Program-made: the position numbers and the translations under genes
In this document: positions 34,813 to 47,194 of the stretch, piece by piece
How the letters are laid out: the number at the start of each line of letters is the position of its first letter
Position numbering within the stretch: position 1 is the first letter of the stretch
Origin: Primulina eburnea
Lineage: Eukaryota > Streptophyta > Magnoliopsida > Lamiales > Gesneriaceae
Reading direction: 5' to 3'
NCBI RefSeq assembly: GCF_022965805.1
Contig: NC_133108.1
Location: forward strand, 20,923,545 to 20,987,544
Length of the DNA stretch: 64,000 bases
Notes under the pieces: generated by a model
Seen by the model: only the letters and a program-made list of their open reading frames with translations
Told to the model about the DNA's origin: nothing
Database searches by the model: none

Positions 34813-34824
34813 TGGTATCAGAGC
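34813..34824 (+). other. CHR-3 primer-binding site
   Basis: TGGTATCAGAGC lies 5 nt after the LTR end CCCCACA, complementary to the 3' end of initiator Met-tRNA. Confidence 0.9.
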
Positions 34825-35068
34825 GATATATCCTTTAGATTGAGATATGAGCTACTGAGCAGGGTAGAATGAGTTTTCTTTCTTTGCTTTTGATTGCTAG
34901 CATGTTCTACTGCTTTGTAATGCATGTTTATCTATTTATTTGATTTGATTTGGAAACATGCGTTATTGAGAATGAATTAGAACCGATTCTTGATCAGCAG
35001 TAAGATGATCGGAGGAAGACTGAAACAGATTTGTTCTATTTGGTTTCTAAACCTTTTGGTAATCAGAT

Positions 35069-38000
35069 ATGCCTCCTCGAAAAGTACCAGAACAGGGTAG
35101 CACTTCGAATCCTCCAATGGATGTGACACCGACTTCGATTGAAACATTGATGAAGAGAATTCAGTCGTTCCATCCACCGACTCTGAAGGGTACTGAGATT
35201 TCAGTGGATTTTGAGAGTTGGCTAGATGACATTGAGATTCTATTTGAGTCCTTGGATTACACTGATGAGCGGAGAGTGAAACTGATTGGGCACAAATTGC
35301 ATGATGTCGCGAAGATTTGGTGGCTCACCACAAAGAGGGCGTTGGAGCATCGAGGTACAGTAATTACTTGGAAAGTATTTAGAACTGAATTTTATCAGAG
35401 ATTCTTTCCAGTGTCGTATAGAAAGGACAAAGGAGCAGAGTTTGCCAACTTGAGACAGGGTCAGCTGAACATTGAGGAGTATGTGGCCAAGTTCTCTACC
35501 TTGTTGAGATTTGCTCCACATGTGGCTGAGAACGACGAAGCTGTTGCTGATCAGTTCATTAATGGCCTGAATCCTGAAATATTTACATTGGTGAATACGA
35601 GGCGACCGAACAATTTAACTGATACCTTGAATAGAGCTAAGGGAGCCGAAGCTGGTTTGATAAGACAAAAAGGAGCTTCATTTGTGCCTCCAGCATCGAG
35701 ACCACAGCAACTACCTTCCCAGTTTGAGAGTGGCAGCAGCAGTGGTTGGAAGAAAGATTTCCTGAAAGCCAGAGGGAAGCAGTACTTTAAGAGATCTGGT
35801 AGCAGTTCATCCAGTTCTAGTGGCTCGAAACAGATCGGTCAGGGCCAGAGTTATACAGAAGCCTATCGCAACACTTGTGGAGGAAAACATGCCACAGAGC
35901 AGTGCCGAGGAGTGTTTCGCAGTTGCCCTATTTGTAGACAGTAGGGACATTTTGCTAGAGTTTGTCCCCAGAGAGATTCTCAAAGATCACAGGGTGCCGA
36001 ATCATCTGGATCAGTAGCTCAAACTGATAGACCACCACCATCTGCAGTTCACTCTTTCCAGCCAGCACCAGCCCAGTCACAGCCAATTCCAAGAGGAAGC
36101 CAGACAGTTAGCCAGCCTCCTAGACAGCAGGCCAGAGTGCTCGCCTTGATTGAAGAACAGGCTCAGGACGCACCAGATGATGTTGTTGCAGGTAACTGTT
36201 TTATTTTTGGTTATCCTCTATATGTATTGATAGATACTGGTGCATCGCATACATTCATATCTGATCGATTTGCATTGATGCATTCATTGCCCATTGAGTC
36301 ATTATCTGCTGTAGTGTCTGTCTCTTTTCCTTTGGGGACATGTTTGATATCAGTGAAGTCAGTGAAACATTGTATGTTACAGTATGATGGACATGAGATT
36401 GAGTTAGACTGTATTGTGCTTGGGTTTTCTGATTTTGACTATATTATCGGTATCGATATGTTGACCAAGTACATAACTACTGTTGATTGGTTCCACAAGA
36501 TTGTGAGATTCAAACCTGAAATTGCTGATGAGTTGAAATTTTATGGTAAGGGTTCTCGAGCCAGAATTCTCTTGATATCTGCTATAAATATGACTCGGTT
36601 GTTATAGAAAGGAGCAGAGGGATTCCTTGTATATTCAGTTGACTTACTGAAATCGAGTCCATCATTGGCTGAATTGCCAGTGGTGTGTGAGTTTGCTGAC
36701 GTCTTCCCAGATGAGATTTCTAGTTTGCCTCCGATTCGAGAGATAGACTTCAGTATTGAATTGATGCCAGGTACATGCCCGATTTCTAGAGCTCCGTATA
36801 GAATGGCACCAATTGAATTGAAAGAGTTAAAAGATCAGTTGGAAGATTTATTGGCCAAGGGGTAGATCAGACCGAGTGTTTCTCCTTGGGGTGCTCCAGT
36901 ATTGTTTGTGCGAAAGAAAGACGGTTCAATGAGACTCTGCATTGACTATCGGCAACTGAACAAAGCAACGGTGAAGAATAAATACCCCTTGCCTCGCATT
37001 GATGATTTGTTTGATCAGTTGCAGGCTTCTTCAGTATATTCCAAGATCGATCTGAGATCTGGATATCATCAGCTGAGAGTCAGAGATTCTGATATCTCGA
37101 AGACAACATTTAGATCCAAGTATGGACATTATGAGTTTATTGTCATGCCGTTCGGTTTAACTAATTCTCCAGCTATATTTATGGGGTTGATGAACCGTGT
37201 CTTTCAGAAATATCTTGATGATTTCGTGATTATATTTATCGATGATATTTTGATTTACTCGAAGAACATTATTGAGCATGCTGAGCATTTGAGAACTGTA
37301 TTGAAAATTCTGAAGGCTGAGAAATTATATGCTAAACTGTCGAAATGCTAGTTTTGGTTGAGACATGTTGTATTCTTGGGTCACATTATATCCAGAGACG
37401 GTATTTCTGTTGATTCCAGTAAAGTTGAGGCCGTGATCAGTTGGCCAAGACTGACATCAGTATCCGAGATTCGTAGTTTTATGGGTTTGGCAGGATATTA
37501 CCGTCAATTTATTAAAGATTTTTCCAGCATTTTCAAGCCGATTACTCAGCTAACTCAGAAGAATGCTCCATTTGTTTGGTCTGAAGAATGTGAGACCAGC
37601 TTTCTTGAATTGAAGAAAAGACTGACCGGTGCACCGATACTCACTATTCCTTTAGGTACTGGTGATTTTGTGGTTTATTTTGATGCATCTCACTGAGGAT
37701 TGGGTTGTGTTCTGATTCAGCGAGGACATGTTATTTCTTATGCCTCGAGATAGCTGAAGCCACATTAGGCTCGTTACCCAATTCATGATCTTGAATTGTC
37801 TGTGATTGTATTTGCTTTGAAGATATGGTGACACTTCCTTTACGGTGAGAGGTTTGAAATTTATTCTGATCACAAGAGCTTGAAGTATCTGTTTTCACAA
37901 TCCGAGTTGAATATGAGGCAGCGAAGATGGCTTGATTTATTGAAGGGTTTCGATTGTGAAATCAAATATTATCCTGGAAAGTCCAATGCAGCAGCTGATG

Positions 38001-39565
38001 CACTGAGTCGAAAGGTATGTTCTTCATCCTTATCGACGATTGGTCTTTCGAATTTGATAGAAGATTGCTGTTTTTCTAGATTAGACTTTGAAAGAGATTG
38101 TCAGCCTTTTAGAATATGTGCTATTCAGGTCGAACCAGAACTGATATTGAGAATCAAAGAAGCACATAAAGTTGATCAGAATGTATAGAATTCGATTGCT
38201 ATGGTCAGAGCTGGACATCAATCAGAATATCAGGTTCATGACAGTGTTTTGTATGTGAATAACCGTATTGTGGTGCCGAATGTTTCAGATTTGAGACAGC
38301 AGATACTGACAGAAGCGCACATCAGTCGTTTTAGCGTTCATCCTGGTGGCAGGAAGATGTACAATGATTTGAAGACACAATACTGGTGGAAACAGATGAA
38401 AGCTGATATTGCTACATTTGTATCCAAATTTCTAAATTTCCAACATGTGAAAGCCGAGAGAAAGAAACAAGGAGGTCTACTGCACAGTTTATCTATTCCT
38501 GAATGGAAATGGGATCACACTTCCATGGATTTCGTAACGCAGTTACCGCGTTCCTCCAGAGGTTGTGATGTGATTTGGATTGTAATTGACAGATTGACCA
38601 AATCAGCATGTTTTATTCCATATAATATGACGTACAGACATGACCAGATGGCCGATATTTATGTCAGAGAAGTGGTCAGATTGCATGGAGTACCGAAGTT
38701 GATTGTATCAGACCGTGATCCTCGGTTTACTTCGCACTTCTGGCAGAGTTTGCAGCAGGTTCTAAGTACGAAATTACATTTGAGTACCGCGTATCATCCA
38801 CAGACCGACGGACAGTTAGAGCGGACTGTCCAAACACTGGAAGATATGCTGAGAGCTGTAGTGCTTGATTTTAGCACTAACTGGCAAGATGCATTGCCAC
38901 TTTGTGAATTTTCCTACAACAACAGCTATCAGACGAGTATTGAGATGGCTCCTTTTGAGGCGTTGTATGGAAAGAAATGCCGATCCCCTTTGTATTGGGA
39001 TGATATCTCTGAAGTTCCTGAGATTGGACCTGATATGATCAGAGATATGCCTGAGAAAGTGAAGCTGATTCAGGAGAAAATGAAGGCAGCTCAAGATAGA
39101 CAAGCCAAATATGCCAACATCATACGACGACCGTTGGTATTTGAGGCAGGAGACCGAGTATTTTTGAAAATTTAACCTTTCCGGGGAGTTGTCAGATCTG
39201 GCAAGAAAGAGAAGTTGTCTCCGCGTTACATTGGGACATATGAGATTCTCGGAAAGATAGGAGATCGTGCCTATCGACTCGCCTTGTCGCCTTCTTTATC
39301 TGGTATACATGATGTCTTTCATGTATCATTATTGCGGAAATACCTGCCTGATGCTTCACATGTTATTCAGCCAGACGAGGCCGAACTTGACGAGACATTG
39401 AGCTATTTTGAAAAGCCGATTCAGATTCTCGATCGAAAGGAAAAACAGCTCAGAACGAAGACAATTCCGCTTGTGAATGTTCACTGGAGTCGTCATGACA
39501 TCGAAGAAGCGACCTGGTAGACTAAGTCATATATGAGACAGCGATTTCCCAAGTTATTTCACTGA
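35069..39565 (+). pseudogene. CHR-3 gag-pol polyprotein, one frame with 11 stops
   Basis: Start MPPRKVPEQG. Gag includes FESWLDDIE, WWLTTKRA and RDKGAEFANLRQG-like residues, then a zinc knuckle (CPIC...GHFARVC). Protease has LIDTGASHTFIS. Reverse transcriptase has [30 protein letters not shown] residues and FIDD (37235-37246). RNase H has YFDAS and DHKSLKYL. Integrase has HPGGRKMYND, MDFVTQLP, SDRDPRF and HPQTDGQLE with all three acidic residues. The chromodomain is QILDRKEKQLRTKTIPLVNVHW. Stops are TAG at 35942 (inside the zinc knuckle), 36605, 36863, 37349, 37751, 37766, 38186 and 39518, TGA at 37694 and 37829, and TAA at 39173. The natural end is TGA 39563-39565. Every segment stays in one frame. 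Confidence 0.92.
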
Positions 39566-39665
39566 TGTGAGTATTCGTATTTAGCTTATATTCTCCAGTC
39601 CTTATTGTATCTGATTTGATATCTAATTTGATTGCTTGTGATTTCGGGGACAAAATCGGATCTTA

Positions 39666-39679
39666 GGGGGGGGGAGAAA
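39666..39679 (+). other. CHR-3 polypurine tract
   Basis: GGGGGGGGGAGAAAG-type purine run immediately before the 3' LTR, which here begins GGTAATG where the 5' LTR has TGTAAGG. It primes plus-strand DNA synthesis. Confidence 0.85.
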
Positions 39680-41417
39680 GGTAATGCCCGAGATTTTTAT
39701 CTGTTAATCTGTGAATGATTTGTTGTGAATTGATATGTTTAGGAGAGGATTAATCGGGACACGATTTGATTCGGCATGAGAAGATGTAAGTGCGAGGACA
39801 GTACCTATCACGCACATGCGCAACATGATGCACGCACATGCGCGAAATGGACAGAAGACCTCGCGCATAGAGAAGCTAAGTGAGGAGACCAGTAGGCCTC
39901 GCGCATATGCGCCGAGAGAAGTCGCGCATATGCGCGAGACGTGCAGATTGGAGGATGAGCCATTTGTCCTTAGCCATGCAATATATATATAGCAATTGTC
40001 TTCATTCCTTCGATTCAACAGGAAGAAAGAACGAAAAGCTCAGGTTCTTTATATATTAGGATTTGAAGAGTACGAGAAATCCGTCCGTCCGAATTACAAT
40101 CCGACTTCGATACCGAGTTCCTATCGACGACAGCTTCACACGGACGTAAGTTTTGTTACGTTTTGTTATCATTTGAAATTATGATACTGCATAAATCGGA
40201 TATGATTAATATATGGTGTTCTTGACATAATAGACATCGTAAATTCGAAACTGGATTGAAGAACGGATACCGTTGAAATTGTTATGATTTTCTGAGTTGA
40301 TTTGATTGAGTTGTGATTCCAGATGTGTATCGTTATTGATTATGAGTTGGGAGAATTGATATATGTTGATTTGTATTGCTGGGTATATTGAGATTGTACA
40401 GTTATGTCGTTGAAACAGAATTTTATTCAGTTCTGATTATATCCAGTATTGATCTGAATTATATATTGATACGATACCCTCGATATTGTCATTGCCAGAT
40501 TGAGTACTGACAGGAATTGAATCCGAGACTTCGACAAAATCAGATTTACAAAAAGAAAGGTATAATTCAATGTCGAACCGAGAGAATGACTCGAGTGTGA
40601 TATACTTGAGTTTCCCTAAACCACATAATTATTGTTATTGTGTGCATTGATTTGATTTGATATTCTTGTTCTATTGATTTATAGAAAGCATGTATTAGAC
40701 GATTGGTCTCGTGACAGAAGGGCCAGATAGTGATGGAATCGTCACTAGCCCATTGCACATTGTCACAGAATAGTGATTGGCGGAGGTGCAAAAGTCTTTG
40801 ACGGATAGGTCAAGACACTAGATGTTTGGTTTATATCGATGTTTGATTAGAAGTGGATTTACTTCTATTATTGAGATTCGATATAAGATGCCAACGTCTG
40901 GAAAGCGGGATCCCTAGACTAGGAATGAGTCTAGTCTGAGATATAGAGTCATGAGTTTATTAACAGATTTATACTGAACTATGTTTTCAGATTTTGATAC
41001 ATATTACTGATATTTGTTTCATGCTTTATCTTTATTATATGATTGCATGTATCGTTGATTTATACTGAGATATATTTCTCACCGGAGTTATCCAGCTGTT
41101 GCCGTGTTTGTATGTGTGCAAGGCAACAGGTGGGACAGGATCAGGGTCGAGGAGATGAAGAGAGATCGTGATTTGAGTGGAGACTACGGACTTGGATTTT
41201 AGATTGGGTTTGAGCACTTGATATGTAGTCGTTAAACCTTAGTTTTAAACGTCTGTAGGTGGTATAAGAACTTTGTTGTCGATGTATATATTCGAATGAA
41301 TTCCATCTCATTCCGCATTTGATACTTGTATTAAAAAAAATTAGACCCTGTTTATTATAATTGATTTAATTATTCCCACAGACGATTAAGAAATGAATTA
41401 GCGTCCGGGTACCCACA
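39680..41417 (+). repeat. CHR-3 3' LTR (1738 bp)
   Basis: It aligns with the 5' LTR throughout but lacks about 120 bp of the palindrome array. The first base is G in place of T. It ends GGTACCCACA next to the CCACT duplication. Confidence 0.9.
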
Positions 41418-42889
41418 CCACTGGTTCCACCTCCTCGAAGGCCGAGACTATCATCTGAGTAGCCTGTACAAAAGAAGTTTAAAAAAAGGAAAGAGGAAGA
41501 AAAAAGAGGACTAACAGATAGGAGCCGGCTTGAGCCCTCCAGAAACCGGGCACCCGGCAGTGAGCTTTTCAAAAATACTTCCTCAGCAGGGATGAGCATC
41601 TGCTTGAGGAGCTGAATACTGGTTGAAGTAGCCCCCTCAAAAAAGATAATAGCCAGGGTAGGATGATCATTTTGAAGGGGCCCTTGGTGGGGTACATCAG
41701 TAGGTTGTTGGCGGGGGGAGGTGATCGGGTGGACCGGGAGGTGCCTTGACCACCCTCGGGGAAATCCTCGAGGACGATCAGCTCTGGTTCCATTGCAGCT
41801 TTTCGCTTCCTCTGCCTGAGAGGAACACGATCTTCAGAATCCTCCGTGGTTGTACCGACTAATAAAATAAAGGAGAAGTGAAGAAGAATTACCGGGTTGA
41901 GATCCCAAGCCAGCCACCTCATCAATTTCCCGGTCCAAGGGGTCGTTAGCCCGGGCACTCAACCCATAGGCAACTAAATTCTCCTGGGAGATAAGAGTGG
42001 AGGGGGAGTATTTTTTGCCCTCCACCAAATCTTGGCTTCGAGTATAAAATTTCTCGAATTTGTAAACTTTGGGAAGGGCATGTTGAGAAGGAAGGGAAGG
42101 GAGAAACCCGGTCAGACAGAGAAGAGGACCCGAGAGTTGAATATATAAAAATCGTCCTTTCCACCCCTTCTAGAAAGAAAGAATGTCATCAAGGAACCGA
42201 GAGTTAAGGCGGACAGTCAGGGAGAAGGCATTGTCCTCGAGTCTGTAAAGTAATGAAGAATAAGAGGGTTGATGACAAGATTGTTCATCTTGAAAAGGAT
42301 ATAGGCCGAGGCCATGATCCTGAAGGAATTTGGATGAAATTGACTAACAGGTACACCAAAAAACTTGACAACTGCAATATAAAAAGGAGGGACAGGGAAC
42401 CGGAGACCATTTTTAACTTGGTCTCGGAAGAAAGTAGTGTAACCTGGGAGAGGGTTGTCTGCCCTGTCAGAAGTCCCGGGAATTACAATGGAAATGGAGG
42501 AAGGGATGGAGCCCAGAACGCAGAGTTCCTCGTCCGCCCCCGAGTGCAGAGTGCTGCTCATTGAGGAGAACCAAGGAACCCCAGGGGCCTCGGAAGCAGG
42601 AGGGTCAGAAGCCCGGGCATTGCCTTTACCCTTGTTCTTTTTAAGAGTTTGGGAAAGACCCGGGGAAGTAGGTTTTGAAGAAGAGGGCTTGGTTTGTTTA
42701 ATTTTTGGTTTTTTGGAAGTTTGAGTAAGGAGGCGGGGGCGAGGTGGAGATGGGGAGGAGTCGGAGCGCATCACGATGGACTCGTCACTAGGCGAGCATC
42801 GCGCATTCGCTCCAGAAGTAGAAGAGGTGGAGATCGACATTTTTCAATAAGATTGGAGGGAGAAGACTTACGTGTGTGGGGAGGAGAGC

Positions 42890-45660
42890 TGTAGAGCCCA
42901 ATTTCGTACACGTAAAACCCATGCATTTATTCAAATTAGTAAAGCATTTAATTTATTTTAAAGGAGTTTAGTCATGCATAATTCATTTAAATGCATTATT
43001 TTAAAGTATCTACGTTTATGTGATGCACGTTAAAATGTCTTTTGAGTTTCATGTTTCAGGCGATCATTCGAGGCGTGATTGAGGAAAAGACCCGGGGACG
43101 ATTTTTGGCAATTTAAAGATGGTATCTTATTTTAGTTGAGTTTGAGGGCATTTTCAATTAATTTATTGAATTTTAGCATTTCAAGTCTAAATCATGTATT
43201 TATCAATTTTAAGAGTTTAAAACTTTTAAAATCTAGCATAGTGTGTGTTATATTTTAATTAAAGAATTTTATTTAAAAGTTAATTGTGAGTTAGTGTTTT
43301 AATTAGTAGACAATTATTTTAGTAAACTAAAATTCAGTCTCCTAATTACACTAAAACACACGCCTCACACACACATTACACGCTTTTACACACACCTGTA
43401 ACGCCTAAACACACACACACACACACTCTATCATTCAGTTTTTATTATTTTGAGAGAAGAAAACCTAGGGATTCTCCTTCCCTACAGCAGCCGCCCCATC
43501 CCCTTCACGGTCCCAGCAAGTTTCGTGAGTTTTTATCGCAAGTTTTAGCGCCACGATCGTCCCGGATCAACCTCGCTTTCATCCCCGCTTCGATATCGCC
43601 GGTTCGGTAACGTTTAATATCAAAAAGGCACGTATATTCTGTTCTTACTGTGTCGATCAAGTCATATATTGTATTGCAATGTTTTTATGCGTAAAAGTTA
43701 TGTATGATGGTAGTAGTTTGAGCGGATCATAGATCGGATCAATTTCGAAGGAAAAGTTATAGATCTAAAACTCGTTTTTGCTGTCTTTTCAAATACTGCG
43801 ATTTTTCTTTTCATATTTTGAGAAAACTTTCAACTAGAAAAATGTAGAACTTTCCGATGCCTTCGATTTGACATAAAACTCGAGATTTTTGGACGAAAAA
43901 TGAGTGAGTTATGATGTTTTTTGTGAGACTGCTCAAACTGTAATTTTCAGAAAATGTGTTATTGATGTGTTTCTTGAAGTTTTACGTTGCAGGCTTCGTT
44001 GGGGCTCGACGGGTGATCGCCGCTGCACATAGGTACTTCGGTTATGATGTTGGAATGGTCATCGATGTTTTGTTTCGTGTCGATAGGCACTAAGATGGTT
44101 CTAGAGTCGTAGGAACAATCATTGATGTCCAATTCGTTGTTGTGTCGTTGGTTGTGAATTGTTACCCTCGGGGTGATGTTTATGCACTTGGGTTTGGTAT
44201 AATACCTTAGTGTTCTAAGAAGTGTCTCGTGGTGACGTTCATAGTCCGAGGAATCGAGTCTAGAAGACTAAGCAAAAACATGTTCAGAATCTCGTAAGTT
44301 TCGACCGACAGTAGCCACACGGACCTTGCCACGGACCCTGACACGGGGTCCGTGCATTTGTTTTCTCGTGAGTGTCAAATTTGCGCAGATACACGGACCT
44401 TTACCCGGACCCTGGCACGGGGTCCCGTGCCTTCACTTTCTCACAAGTGTCAAAGTTGCGAGTGGACACAGACCCTTACACGGAGGCAGGCATGGGGTCC
44501 GTGCCCCTTTTTCTTTCCGAGTACATCCTTCACCGTAGGTAGACGGACCTGTACACGGACCCGGGTTAGGGGTCCGTGTACACACTGTTTGGGAAAAATA
44601 TTATTTTTGGTTTCAAGGTTTGATGCCATGGTTTAGAGAAATGATTAGTAAGGTCATGTCATGGGAAGTTATAGAAGGTCCTAAGATATGATCGAGCTTG
44701 AGAGTAAGTATAATTTTTCTACGTCTAAGCTATGCAAGTTAAGTATGAAATTCATGTTAGTATGTCGCAGCGACGGCCCCAGTCGAAGTCCAACGAATCC
44801 CTCAACGCCAAGTAAGTGTGAATGACGTGCAAAGGAAATGTTTTAAGTTTCGAGGCATGCTAATTGTCTTGTGACCAAAGAAAGTTAGGATTGGAAAGCG
44901 TTAAATCATGAACGGGGACCAATCCGCCCGTTAAATTATAAACGGGTTAGATCGTGGTTGTGAAGCGTTAAATTATGAACGTGGATCAACTGGCCTGTTA
45001 AATTATGAACAGGGATCTTATGTATGCGGCAGTGGATACGTCCCTGTCAGCCCAATACTGTGGTGTGTCTGATCAGGCGTTTATCATGTTAAGGGTCACT
45101 TGCTTTGAAACATCCTCTACGTAAAATCATGCAGCCAAGTATGTGAAGTATGATAGCATGTTTAAGAAAAGATTATGATCATGGCACGTCGTAGTATGTA
45201 TGTTCAAGTTCAAGTTTATTTCAAGTTGAAGTTTATGCAAGTTCAATTTAAAGTTATGTATGTCCTATATTAAAGATGCATGCGATTTTATTATGTAGTA
45301 CTCGTTATTTCCAGTTTATACGTGTTGAGTCTTTAGACTCACTAGACTTGATCGATGCAGGTGAGTACGATGAACAGGAGACAGGAGGTGGCGACCAAGG
45401 AGCAGGCTTGGGCTGAGCGGCAGGCTAAACCCGAGGACCGCAAGTTTATGTTTTTAAGCACAGTTTTAAATACTCTGAATTTTTATGATTTGAATGTAAG
45501 ATGTTTTGAGACAGCGTTCTTTTAGCAACTTTTTAATTGGTGATGGATTATTTTAAAAATATTTTTATGAATGTTGGGTGACGACCGTATGGATGTTTTT
45601 ATTTAATAAAATTTTTAATTTTTCCGCAAATTTCAAGTAGTAAAAGTACGGTACGTTACA
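42890..45660 (+). repeat. CHR-1 5' LTR (2771 bp)
   Basis: It runs TGTAGAGCCC...GTACGTTACA. It contains an AC-rich stretch (43355-43425), four GGACC/GGTCC hairpin modules (44317-44581), CCCGTTAAATTATAAACGGG-type palindromes (44890-45015) and the conserved block (45321-45366). Open frames across the hairpin modules are not genes. Confidence 0.93.
44317..44581. repeat. Four GGACC/GGTCCGTG hairpin modules in the CHR-1 LTR
   Basis: Modules near 44317, 44392, 44465 and 44543 each contain an ACGGACC half and a GGGGTCCGTG half about 20-25 nt apart, spaced by 75-80 bp. The same array is in the 3' LTR at 51997-52260. Each half pair can fold into a GC-rich stem. Confidence 0.8.
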
Positions 45661-45662
45661 GT

Positions 45663-45674
45663 TGGTATCAGAGC
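45663..45674 (+). other. CHR-1 primer-binding site
   Basis: TGGTATCAGAGC lies 2 nt after the LTR end TTACA and matches the 3' end of initiator Met-tRNA. Confidence 0.92.
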
Positions 45675-45894
45675 CAGGTTCTTGTAAAGGGTTACGCCTA
45701 CTGCCAGTCGCAAGAAGTTCACAAGGTCACACCTCAAGTCTGTAAGTTTTAAAGTTTCAAGATTTATGTTTTGTAGTATGCATTGAGTTACGATTTCAGC
45801 ATGCCCATGTTTTAAGTTCAGTACGTGCATCATATGTTATGTATATCACGATCATACATGTTGGGTTTACGTGTTGGGTAATTATTGGAACAGT

Positions 45895-46972
45895 ATGCCT
45901 CCTAGACATGAAATTAACCGGGAAGATAGGGAGGAGGACAGAGAGCCTCGAGTCGAGGAGAGGGCCAATCCTCCACCACCTCCACCACCCGACATGCAGG
46001 CCCAGATGATGGCTGGAATGACTCAGTTCTTTGCCCAATTTATGGGTAACCAGACAGTGGCTGATGCAGGGGCGAGACCCAGAGCTGAGGCTGTCTACGA
46101 GAGGTTCAGCAGGATGCACCCAGATAAATTCTCAGGGACGACGGACCCATTGATAGCAGAGGGATGGGTTAAATCCATCGAGGTAATTTTCGATTTTATG
46201 TAGTTGCAGGATGCTGATCGAGTGAGGTGCGCTATCTTTCTACTTCATGGGAGTGCAAGAGTTTGGAGGGAGAGCGCATCAGTGATAGTTAACCTACAGA
46301 CTCTCACGTGGAATGGGTTCAAAGAGGTGTTTTACTCCAAGTACTTCACTGAGGAAGTGCGTACGAAACTGATTGGGGAGTTCATGACGCTACGATAGGG
46401 AGATAGCAGCGTAGCTGATTATGTGCAGAAGTTTGAGAAGGGTTGCCAATTTATGCCCTTAATCACCAATGATGTTCAGGCCAAGGTGAGACACTTTCTC
46501 CTTGGAATGCGGCCGATCTTGCGCCGTGATGTGAAGGTGGTAGGGCCTATGACCTATGAGGTCGCCGTAGCGAGGGCATTGGAGGCGGAGCAGGATATGA
46601 AAGAGATTGAGAAGGATCGACTGGACAAGAGGCCCTTTCAGGCACCGCAGCAACACCAGCAGTATCAGCAGCGACCACCATTTAAGAAGCCCTACCAGGG
46701 GCAGCCTGGAAAGAAACCATACCAAGGACCACCTAAGGGCAAGGGTCCTATCCAACAGCAGGGGGCGCCGCAGAAGCCCGGTAATTTCCCTGTTTGTCAG
46801 AAGTGTAACCGCCAGCATCCAGGACCATGCTTGTATGGGTCAGGCAAGTGCTTTAAGTGTGGTGCTACCGACCACATGCTAAAGGAGTGCCCGCAGTGGA
46901 AGCAGCCAACTCAAGGCAGGGTATTCGCCATGCACGCTCAGGAAGCGGATCCGGACACTACTTTACTGGCCG
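45895..46972 (+). pseudogene. CHR-1 gag
   Basis: The first ATG of the frame (MPPRHEIN) is taken as start. An acidic and Pro-rich N-terminus is followed by the Gag core: RFSRMHPDKFSGTTDPLIAE, WVKSIEVIFDFM, RVRCAIFLLHGSARVWRES, WNGFKEVFYSKYF, DYVQKFEKGCQF and FLLGMRPILRRDV. A Gln/Lys/Pro-rich linker leads to a CCHC knuckle (CFKCGATDHMLKEC, 46849-46890). Two in-frame TAG codons (46201-46203 and 46396-46398) lie where the context (FM-stop-LQDA and LR-stop-GDSS) suggests Gln. The frame is otherwise continuous. Confidence 0.9.
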
Positions 46973-47179
46973 GTAAACTTTCCTACCTAAGCTCAGTATT
47001 ACTTTGCCTTGCAGGTGAATTTTATTTGGGGATTTTTAGGATGCTAGTATTGTTTGAGTATATTTGGGTTACTATCTTGTTAGCATTATTTTTGAATGGC
47101 ATAGGACATCGAATTTTATTATGCGTAAGGTTAATGTTAGTATTTTTGATATAAGTTGTGTTGTGCTAACGCATCTCAG
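46973..47179 (+). other. Intron-like 207-nt spacer between CHR-1 gag and protease
   Basis: After TLLAG the sequence stops looking like a polyprotein and becomes T-rich, with GT at 46973 (CCG/GTAAAC) and AG at 47178 (CATCTCAG/GG). Protease resumes with GNIFI and, in another frame, [12 protein letters not shown] second possible donor (GCAG/GTGAAT) is at 47015. Splicing either way leaves the downstream part one base out of frame, so a small deletion after GNIFI is also likely. No splicing evidence beyond sequence. Confidence 0.5.
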
Positions 47180-47194
47180 GGAACATTTTCATAA

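Larger units (their letters stand above)
32952..41417 (+). mobile_element. CHR-3: Tekay-type chromovirus, complete, inside the TAT-1 antisense gene
   Basis: The LTRs are 32952-34807 and 39680-41417. Perfect duplications CCACT lie at 32947-32951 and 41418-41422. A Met-tRNA primer site is at 34813-34824 and a purine tract at 39666-39679. A single gag-pol frame runs 35069-39565 with 11 in-frame stops and no frameshift. By eye the LTRs differ at roughly 5% of positions in a 230-bp stretch, so this insertion is older than CHR-1 and younger than TAT-1. Confidence 0.93.
32384..42840 (-). pseudogene. TAT-1 antisense gene (gypsy-associated antisense ORF), split by CHR-3
   Basis: The minus strand starts at the ATG at 42840 (MSISTSSTSG). 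A low-complexity Ser/Pro/Lys region is followed by a conserved domain (FPVPPFYIAVVKFFGVPVSQ, HPNSFRIMASAYILF near 42400-42300) resembling the plant 'putative gypsy type transposon' domain (Pfam PF04195, from memory). It continues with YTRSQDLVEGKKYSP (42045-42000) and DRVPLRQRKRKAAMEPE (41830-41790). After CHR-3 it resumes at 32951 with a Gln/Glu/Lys-rich coiled-coil-like tail ending at the stop at 32384. A possible small intron lies near 41900-41860. Frame changes occur near 42217 and stops at about 32810 and 32640. The function of these antisense proteins is not established. Confidence 0.75.

Noticed and set aside
35942..39520. Programmed UAG read-through in CHR-3 and CHR-1
   Set aside because: The bases after the TAG codons (for example GGA, AAA, ATC, TTT, CTG) do not match the known CARYYA read-through context, and 11 stops in one frame are better explained by decay.
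44326..44636. Open frames conserved between both CHR-1 LTRs
   Set aside because: The LTRs are about 99% identical because of recent copying, so conservation is no evidence of coding. The frames coincide with hairpin modules.
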